11,568 bases of DNA from Bacteroidota bacterium (GTDB lineage: Bacteria > Bacteroidota > Bacteroidia > Chitinophagales > Chitinophagaceae): contig JAEWBD010000062.1 of the NCBI GenBank assembly GCA_023391315.1, positions 1 to 11,568 on the forward strand, in the 5' to 3' direction. Position numbers and translations under genes: made by a program. Of the stretch, positions 7,868 through 11,568 are shown in pieces. A model generated the notes under the pieces. It was not told the DNA's origin. It ran no database searches and saw only the letters and a list, made by a program, of their open reading frames with translations. Numbering within the stretch: position 1 is the first letter of the stretch; each line of letters opens with the position of its first letter.

Positions 7868-8056
7868 TTTGTTAGTAATTATATGTGCTGCGTTGTTAGA
7901 TTACCATAGTCTCTCGTAGAATTGGCAATATCCGGGCATGATAAATAGGCATACCTTTTACATACGATTATTACCGGCTAATTAATTAAGCTATATTCTT
8001 GTATTGCCTTTTGTTTATGGCTTCTTGTTCTTTAATAGATGACTACTCAATAACTG
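7868..8056. other. Intergenic gap between the M56 peptidase and the DUF2723 gene
   Basis: Both flanking genes are on the minus strand, so this 189-bp gap should hold the end of the blaI-M56 transcript and the promoter of the DUF2723 gene. I find no exact TAnnTTTG on the minus strand, no stable hairpin with a T-tract and no small gene I can support. Confidence 0.5.
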
Positions 8057-9322
8057 TCAGGATTGTTTGAATAAAGGAACACCTGCGAAATTCTTATCTT
8101 TTGTTTTATCTGCAACTGTATTATTCAGCTTTGAATTATGTAATGATAACTCCTTTCGTTTAAGATCAATATTTATTTCAATGGCACACCGGTTATTATC
8201 GAATGTTGAGTCGATCAAAAAAGTAATAGCATGGCTGTTGATATGATTGTAACCGTTTTTTTCAAGCAATAACTTTAACCTGTCTCTTTCACTTTTTATG
8301 GTTGCAATAGAAAAAGTCTTCCCTGTTTGCAGTAAACTCTTATCCTGCGTGTTTGTTATAAGCTGGCTTATGTTGGCGTCCTGTATATTATAGGTTAACT
8401 CACTCAGCATAAACGTTTCATCTTTGTTGTTTTGAATACCGGCAGTTGATATATGACCATCATTCCTGAAAGCCAGCATCATAAAAGCAATCAGCGGCAA
8501 TACAAACAACATCTTTAGTAAATGCTTTTGTGAAGTGCGTGTTTTATTCATCATATAAATGCGTTGTTTAAGTGATGATATTTTAAAACTGCTTGCAATG
8601 TTTATAGGAGAATAACCCGTTACTTTTAATAAAAGGTATTGATAGCTTTTTTTATTGGCACCTTTTTTTAATACTGTATCATCAGCAAGAAATTCAAGGT
8701 TTTGTTTAACGGCATTTTTCATCAGCCAGGCAAAAGGATTATACCAGTTGAGCATACAGATAAATTCGGCGATGATAACATCAACCGTATGGCTTTGCTG
8801 CGCATGAACCATTTCATGCTGAATAATATCACTTAATTCTGCAGGTGTATGCCGGTTTCTGTTTACATAAATATTCCTGCCAAAAGAAAAAGGCATAATA
8901 TCTATATCCAGGTGATATAGTTTTATGTTATCTGTTGCATGAATTAAAACTGCATTGGCAGTAGTTTTCCTGAAAGAAATTAATTGCATGATAAAATGCA
9001 ACAGACAAACAATCACGCCACTTATAAACAAGGTAATCAACACAATAGGAACTGGGTTATTGCTTTCATCCGGCATATAAGCAAAAGCATTCACCGGAAT
9101 GGAAGGCACGTTATTAATAATACCGGATGTACTGATGGTTTGCGGCGTTACAAAATAATCCAGCCTTAACAATGGAATAATAAATGCAAACAAGCCCGCC
9201 GTTAATAAGTAAAAGCGATTGCTTTTATAACTGGTGAGCCTGCTTAATAACAACCAATAAAAAAGCCAGGCTACTGCATAAACAGCCGTTATTTTTATCA
9301 TGTATTCAAATAATGTTTGCAT
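8057..9322 (-). CDS. M56 (BlaR1/MecR1-like) membrane metallopeptidase without penicillin-binding sensor
   Basis: This integral-membrane zinc peptidase is of the BlaR1/MecR1 type, whose role is to cleave or unlock the partner BlaI repressor in response to a cell-envelope signal. I start it at the ATG 9322-9320 (MQTLFEYMIK, 421 residues), four bases after the blaI stop; a longer start at 9346 would overlap blaI by 20 bases and add eight polar residues before helix 1. Hydrophobic segments lie near 3-26, 37-56, 91-116 and 268-286. HEMVH (169-173) carries the zinc histidines and catalytic Glu, and NLEFLADD supplies the third ligand E210. The roughly 135 residues after the last helix contain no serine-beta-lactamase-like sensor (no SxxK or KTG), so the signal sensed differs from that of staphylococcal BlaR1. 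The C-terminal tail resembles nothing I recognise. Confidence 0.87.
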   Translation of the reverse strand: MQTLFEYMIKITAVYAVAWLFYWLLLSRLTSYKSNRFYLLTAGLFAFIIPLLRLDYFVTPQTISTSGIINNVPSIPVNAFAYMPDESNNPVPIVLITLFISGVIVCLLHFIMQLISFRKTTANAVLIHATDNIKLYHLDIDIMPFSFGRNIYVNRNRHTPAELSDIIQHEMVHAQQSHTVDVIIAEFICMLNWYNPFAWLMKNAVKQNLEFLADDTVLKKGANKKSYQYLLLKVTGYSPINIASSFKISSLKQRIYMMNKTRTSQKHLLKMLFVLPLIAFMMLAFRNDGHISTAGIQNNKDETFMLSELTYNIQDANISQLITNTQDKSLLQTGKTFSIATIKSERDRLKLLLEKNGYNHINSHAITFLIDSTFDNNRCAIEINIDLKRKELSLHNSKLNNTVADKTKDKNFAGVPLFKQS

Positions 9323-9326
9323 ACAA

Positions 9327-9689
9327 TTATTTTTTATTGTTTTCAATCATATTGATAATATCCTGCAGGTCTTTTGATTTTAATTTCTTTTGCTGCACAA
9401 AAAAGTTCACCATTTCTTTATAGGAATTATTGAAATAATTACGAATAAACCCCTGCATGAATGTTTGCTTATAGGCTTCTTCAGATACGTTGGATGAATA
9501 GATATAAGTATTACCCAACAGTTTACTGGTAACAAAGCCTTTCTTCTCCAGGTTTTTAACGGTAGAAGCAATGGTGGTATATGGAGGTTTGGGGTCCGGA
9601 AATTCCTGCAGGAAAGTTTTTACCGAGCCTTCACCGTACTGCCATATCACCTGCATTAATTCTTCTTCCTGCAATGAAAGTTTTTCCAT
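9327..9689 (-). CDS. BlaI/MecI/CopY-family transcriptional repressor
   Basis: This 120-residue repressor is of normal family length. The N-terminal winged helix covers about residues 5-75: LSLQEEELMQVIWQYGEGSVK, then the recognition-helix region PPYTTIASTVKNLEKKGFV (35-53). The C-terminal part is the helical dimerisation domain. EMVNFFV (92-98) aligns with the LNF cleavage region of staphylococcal BlaI/MecI, where the Asn-Phe bond (here N95-F96) is cut when the partner peptidase is activated. The M56 peptidase gene follows four bases downstream in the same transcript. Two identical palindromes touch the start codon, so autoregulation is very likely. The divergent serine hydrolase is the natural candidate target. 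Confidence 0.92.
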   Translation of the reverse strand: MEKLSLQEEELMQVIWQYGEGSVKTFLQEFPDPKPPYTTIASTVKNLEKKGFVTSKLLGNTYIYSSNVSEEAYKQTFMQGFIRNYFNNSYKEMVNFFVQQKKLKSKDLQDIINMIENNKK

Positions 9690-9690
9690 C

Positions 9691-9724
9691 TACGAATTTT
9701 TCGTAAAACTACGAATTTTTCGTA
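9691..9724. promoter_or_regulatory. Tandem BlaI operators overlapping the blaI promoter
   Basis: Two identical 15-bp palindromes, TACGAA-TTT-TTCGTA, lie at 9691-9705 and 9710-9724, 19 bp apart centre to centre. The first starts one base from the blaI ATG. Two identical dyads next to a BlaI gene fit the family's dimeric operators. Between them on the minus strand is TAGTTTTA (9711-9704), one mismatch from TAnnTTTG, with TTTG (9733-9730) 18 bp upstream, so binding should occlude the blaI-M56 promoter. The sequence of these dyads differs from the classical TACA/TGTA BlaI sites. Confidence 0.75.
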
Positions 9725-9825
9725 AAAAACAAAGTTTTATTTGGCTTTGCCGGTTAACGAATATCATTTTAGCAATAATTAAACAATTTCATAATTTGGG
9801 TATTGCCGTAAGCCTGGCACTTTTA

Positions 9826-9872
9826 AAGCGTTTGCCATTGTTCATAATTTTAAACAAACGATTCAAACGCTT
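9826..9872 (+). repeat. Nested inverted repeat in the leader of the serine hydrolase gene
   Basis: AAGCGTTTG (9826-9834) and CAAACGCTT (9864-9872) are exact reverse complements, 29 bases apart. Inside them TTGTT (9838-9842) and AACAA (9853-9857) form a second possible stem. The structure ends 25 bases before the GTG at 9898. It could be a leader RNA fold or a protein-binding site; the sequence does not say which. I see no exact TAnnTTTG promoter on the plus strand between 9725 and 9897. Confidence 0.45.
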
Positions 9873-9897
9873 CTTATATTGATAAAAAATTTTGATA

Positions 9898-10794
9898 GTG
9901 AAACATGTAAAATCATTATTGTTGGCAACAATCATTTTTATAGTAGGCAATGGATGTATGACGCACAAATCTTCAGCCGTAGAGTTAAAAGATAAAATAG
10001 CAGCGCAAATTGCAAAACACAAAGGCCGCTTTGCCGTGGCTTTTAAAAACCTTTCGAACGGGGAAGAAATATTGATAAATGAACATGAAAATTTTCACGC
10101 GGCAAGCACAATGAAAACGCCTGTTATGATTGAAGTGTTTAAGCAGGTGCATGCAGGAAAGTTTTCCATGAATGATTCCATCACGCTTAAAAATGAATTT
10201 AAAAGCATTATTGATGGAAGCAGCTTTTCACTCAGTGCGGGTGATGACAGCGAATTTGATTTGTATAAACATATTGGCGAAAAAAGGTCGGTTTACCAGC
10301 TTATGTACGACATGATAATTGTAAGCAGCAATTTCGCGACCAATCTCATAATTGATCTTGTTGGTGCAAAAAATGCGAATGAAACAATGCGGCAAATGGG
10401 TGCAAAAGATATACAGGTTTTACGTGGCGTGGAAGATGAAAAGGCTTATGAGAAAGGGATGAACAATACTACCACAGCCTACGATCTTATGCTGATATTT
10501 TCAAAAATTGCCAATGGTGAAATTGTAAGTAAAAGCGCCTGCGATTCCATGATCCATATTCTTTCCGATCAGCATTTTAATTCTGTTATACCAGCCAAAC
10601 TGCCGAAAAATGTAAAAGTGGCGCATAAAACAGGTTCTATCACTTCTGTTCAGCATGACAGCGGTATTGTATTTCTTCCTGATGGAAAAAAATATGTTTT
10701 GGTGCTTTTATCAAAAGACTGGACGGATGAAAAAGATGCCATTGATTTAATGGCTGATATTTCAAGAACGATTTATGATCATGTTGATGAATAG
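9898..10794 (+). CDS. Class A beta-lactamase-like serine hydrolase, exported
   Basis: This is a penicillin-recognising serine hydrolase of about 298 residues. The in-frame stop at 9883-9885 leaves no upstream ATG; I choose GTG at 9898, with TTG at 9892 as alternative, because the next ATG (9958) would remove the signal peptide. Residues 4-18 are hydrophobic and end in GNGC, a poor lipobox, so it is periplasmic or possibly a lipoprotein. Numbered from GTG, the active site is S70-T-M-K73, followed by S143-S-N145 in place of the usual SDN and K244-T-G. The omega-loop region reads LRGVEDEKAYE, with a Glu one residue displaced from the R-x-E of TEM-type enzymes. The divergent BlaI-M56 pair supports a beta-lactam or cell-wall role. 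It may be a true beta-lactamase, or a DD-peptidase or esterase relative; activity is unproven. Confidence 0.82.
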   Translation: MKHVKSLLLATIIFIVGNGCMTHKSSAVELKDKIAAQIAKHKGRFAVAFKNLSNGEEILINEHENFHAASTMKTPVMIEVFKQVHAGKFSMNDSITLKNEFKSIIDGSSFSLSAGDDSEFDLYKHIGEKRSVYQLMYDMIIVSSNFATNLIIDLVGAKNANETMRQMGAKDIQVLRGVEDEKAYEKGMNNTTTAYDLMLIFSKIANGEIVSKSACDSMIHILSDQHFNSVIPAKLPKNVKVAHKTGSITSVQHDSGIVFLPDGKKYVLVLLSKDWTDEKDAIDLMADISRTIYDHVDE

Positions 10795-10833
10795 TTCAGT
10801 AGTTTACACGTTTACGGGTTCACAGGTTATCAA
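10794..10833 (+). repeat. Imperfect 8-bp tandem repeat, five units
   Basis: Directly after the serine hydrolase stop codon the sequence falls into octamers all beginning GTT: GTTCAGTA, GTTTACAC, GTTTACGG, GTTCACAG, GTTATCAA. The three central copies agree with GTTyACvS. The first unit overlaps the last base of the stop codon. The function is unknown; such short-period intergenic repeats arise by slippage or spread as small repeat families. Confidence 0.5.
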
Positions 10834-10852
10834 ATATGGGAATGGCACATAC

Positions 10853-10873
10853 TTTGTATTTTTTAAATACAAA
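10853..10873 (+). promoter_or_regulatory. 21-bp palindrome upstream of the small membrane protein
   Basis: TTTGTATTT (10853-10861) and AAATACAAA (10865-10873) are exact reverse complements with a TTT spacer. The element ends eight bases before the ATG at 10882. It could be an operator or a leader hairpin that affects translation initiation. Its AT-only character apart from one G and one C makes chance occurrence less unlikely than for a GC-containing dyad. Confidence 0.4.
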
Positions 10874-10881
10874 TTTTCATT

Positions 10882-11076
10882 ATGGAAAAACGCGTAATCG
10901 GTATTATACTAACGATTCTTGGCATAATAGGTCTTATATATGCTGGTGTTTCATTTGTAAATGGCAAATCGGGCATGTACAATATTAAACTGATGTCTGT
11001 ATTCGGAATTCTTGGTTTAATATTTTTTCTTTCAGGAATAGGGTTAATTCGCAACACAAAAGATAAAGCGACTTAA
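10882..11076 (+). CDS. Small two-helix membrane protein, uncharacterised
   Basis: This 64-residue protein has two hydrophobic segments, about residues 5-26 (VIGIILTILGIIGLIYAGVSFV) and 38-57 (MSVFGILGLIFFLSGIGLI), separated by a short polar loop NGKSGMYNIK and closed by the charged tail RNTKDKAT. Small proteins of this shape recur in Bacteroidota genomes, but I know of no assigned function. The ATG is the only sensible start, and the antisense reading frame here is a shadow. A 21-bp palindrome sits just upstream, and seven T follow shortly after the stop (11080-11086) without a clear stem. It lies on the same strand as the serine hydrolase, 87 bp downstream, but shows no evident functional link. 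Confidence 0.7.
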   Translation: MEKRVIGIILTILGIIGLIYAGVSFVNGKSGMYNIKLMSVFGILGLIFFLSGIGLIRNTKDKAT

Positions 11077-11138
11077 TCCTTTTTTTGCAGGAAAAGATGA
11101 TTGCATAATGATTAAAAGGTGAGATTAGAATGGAATGC

Positions 11139-11568
11139 CTAAGGCTTTGAGCTTTTTAATCGCTCATCCAAATCCAAATCAAATTCTTTCGCTGTTTCTT
11201 TTGCAATTTCATAGCCCGCATCTGCATGGCGTATTACACCAATACCGGGGTCATTTCTCAACACACGGCTTAAACGTTGAGTTGCTGCATCCGTTCCATC
11301 AGCAACAATCACCATGCCCGCATGAATGCTGTAACCCATGCCCACACCGCCGCCATGATGTAAACTCACCCAGCTTGCACCACCTGCTGTATTTAATAAT
11401 GCATTTAATAAAGGCCAGTCTGCAACGGCATCGCTGCCATCCATCATAGCTTCCGTTTCGCGGTTGGGACTTGCAACGGAACCCGTATCTAAATGGTCGC
11501 GGCCGATAACGATGGGTGCTTTTACCCTGCCGGTTTTCACCAGGTCGTTAAATGCAAGACCAGCCTTT
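11139..11568 (-). CDS. hutU: Urocanate hydratase, C-terminal part (N-terminus beyond window edge)
   Basis: The frame is open to the right edge of the window and gives the last 142 residues of urocanase, which converts urocanate to 4-imidazolone-5-propionate with tightly bound NAD+ as electrophile in histidine degradation. The stretches VKAPIVIGRDHLDTGSVASPNRETEAM, DGSDAVADWPLLNALLNTA, GASWVSLHHGGGVGMGYSIHAGMVI and GVIRHADAGYEIAKE are near-invariant across the family. The Gly-rich segment GGGVGMG is part of the cofactor-binding region. The family's conserved active-site cysteine lies further upstream and outside the window. The protein ends in a normal C-terminus with stop at 11139-11141. Further hut genes would be expected beyond the right edge. 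A GTG at 11540 is an internal valine, not the start. Confidence 0.96.
   Translation of the reverse strand, partial: KAGLAFNDLVKTGRVKAPIVIGRDHLDTGSVASPNRETEAMMDGSDAVADWPLLNALLNTAGGASWVSLHHGGGVGMGYSIHAGMVIVADGTDAATQRLSRVLRNDPGIGVIRHADAGYEIAKETAKEFDLDLDERLKSSKP

Noticed and set aside
9323..9346. Longer start for the M56 peptidase at 9346 (MKTIKNNC...)
   Set aside because: It would overlap blaI by 20 bases and adds a polar stretch before the first helix; the ATG at 9322 gives the usual M56 N-terminus and a 4-base gap.
9789..10022. Minus-strand 77-codon open frame over the serine hydrolase start
   Set aside because: It covers the hydrolase leader and signal peptide in antisense and contains no recognisable motif.
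11135..11449. Plus-strand open frame of 104 codons, rich in His and Pro
   Set aside because: It is antisense to the highly conserved urocanase C-terminus and is a composition artefact.
1..11568. Mobile element, phage, CRISPR or defence island
   Set aside because: There are no transposase, integrase, phage or Cas proteins, no CRISPR-like direct repeats and no terminal inverted repeats around any gene block; the genes read as ordinary chromosomal ones.

Overview
The window looks like chromosomal DNA from a member of the Bacteroidota, most likely a Chitinophagaceae-type organism. The family-level placement is inference. The evidence is the protein set (a Tat-exported Gfo/Idh/MocA oxidoreductase, a very large DUF2723 GT-C glycosyltransferase, a BlaI plus short M56 peptidase pair), AT-rich leaders without recognisable Shine-Dalgarno sequences, and two exact matches to the Bacteroidota-type promoter (TTG about 20 bp upstream of TAnnTTTG).

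Layout, left to right. At the left edge a minus-strand NAD-binding beta-hydroxyacid dehydrogenase-like gene is cut by the window end (1-297). A divergent promoter region then leads to a Tat-exported Gfo/Idh/MocA oxidoreductase (501-1901) closed by a perfect 15-bp hairpin. Next come a DinB-fold protein (2022-2585), a convergent HxlR-type regulator (2598-2930, minus) and, divergent from the regulator, a Bcr/CflA-like drug-efflux MFS transporter (3059-4360). The HxlR/MFS intergenic region holds repeated AGTATGT elements that overlap the MFS promoter, which is the arrangement expected of a locally regulated efflux pump. A 1132-residue membrane DUF2723 protein (4469-7867, minus) follows.

The right half holds a regulatory cluster: an M56/BlaR1-like membrane metallopeptidase (8057-9322, minus) just downstream of a BlaI/MecI-like repressor (9327-9689, minus), with two identical TACGAA-TTT-TTCGTA palindromes abutting the repressor start codon. 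Divergent from it is an exported class A beta-lactamase-like serine hydrolase (about 9898-10794) that has SxxK and KTG motifs but SSN in place of SDN. The window ends with an octamer-repeat tract, a 64-residue two-helix membrane protein (10882-11076) and the C-terminal part of urocanate hydratase (11139-11568, minus, cut by the edge).

Two regulator-target modules stand out: HxlR with MFS efflux, and BlaI-M56 with a serine hydrolase. The other genes look like ordinary chromosomal genes. I see no rRNA, tRNA, CRISPR array, insertion sequence or phage gene. No gene-free stretch exceeds 300 bases; the longest are about 200 bases (298-500, 7868-8056 and 9690-9897).
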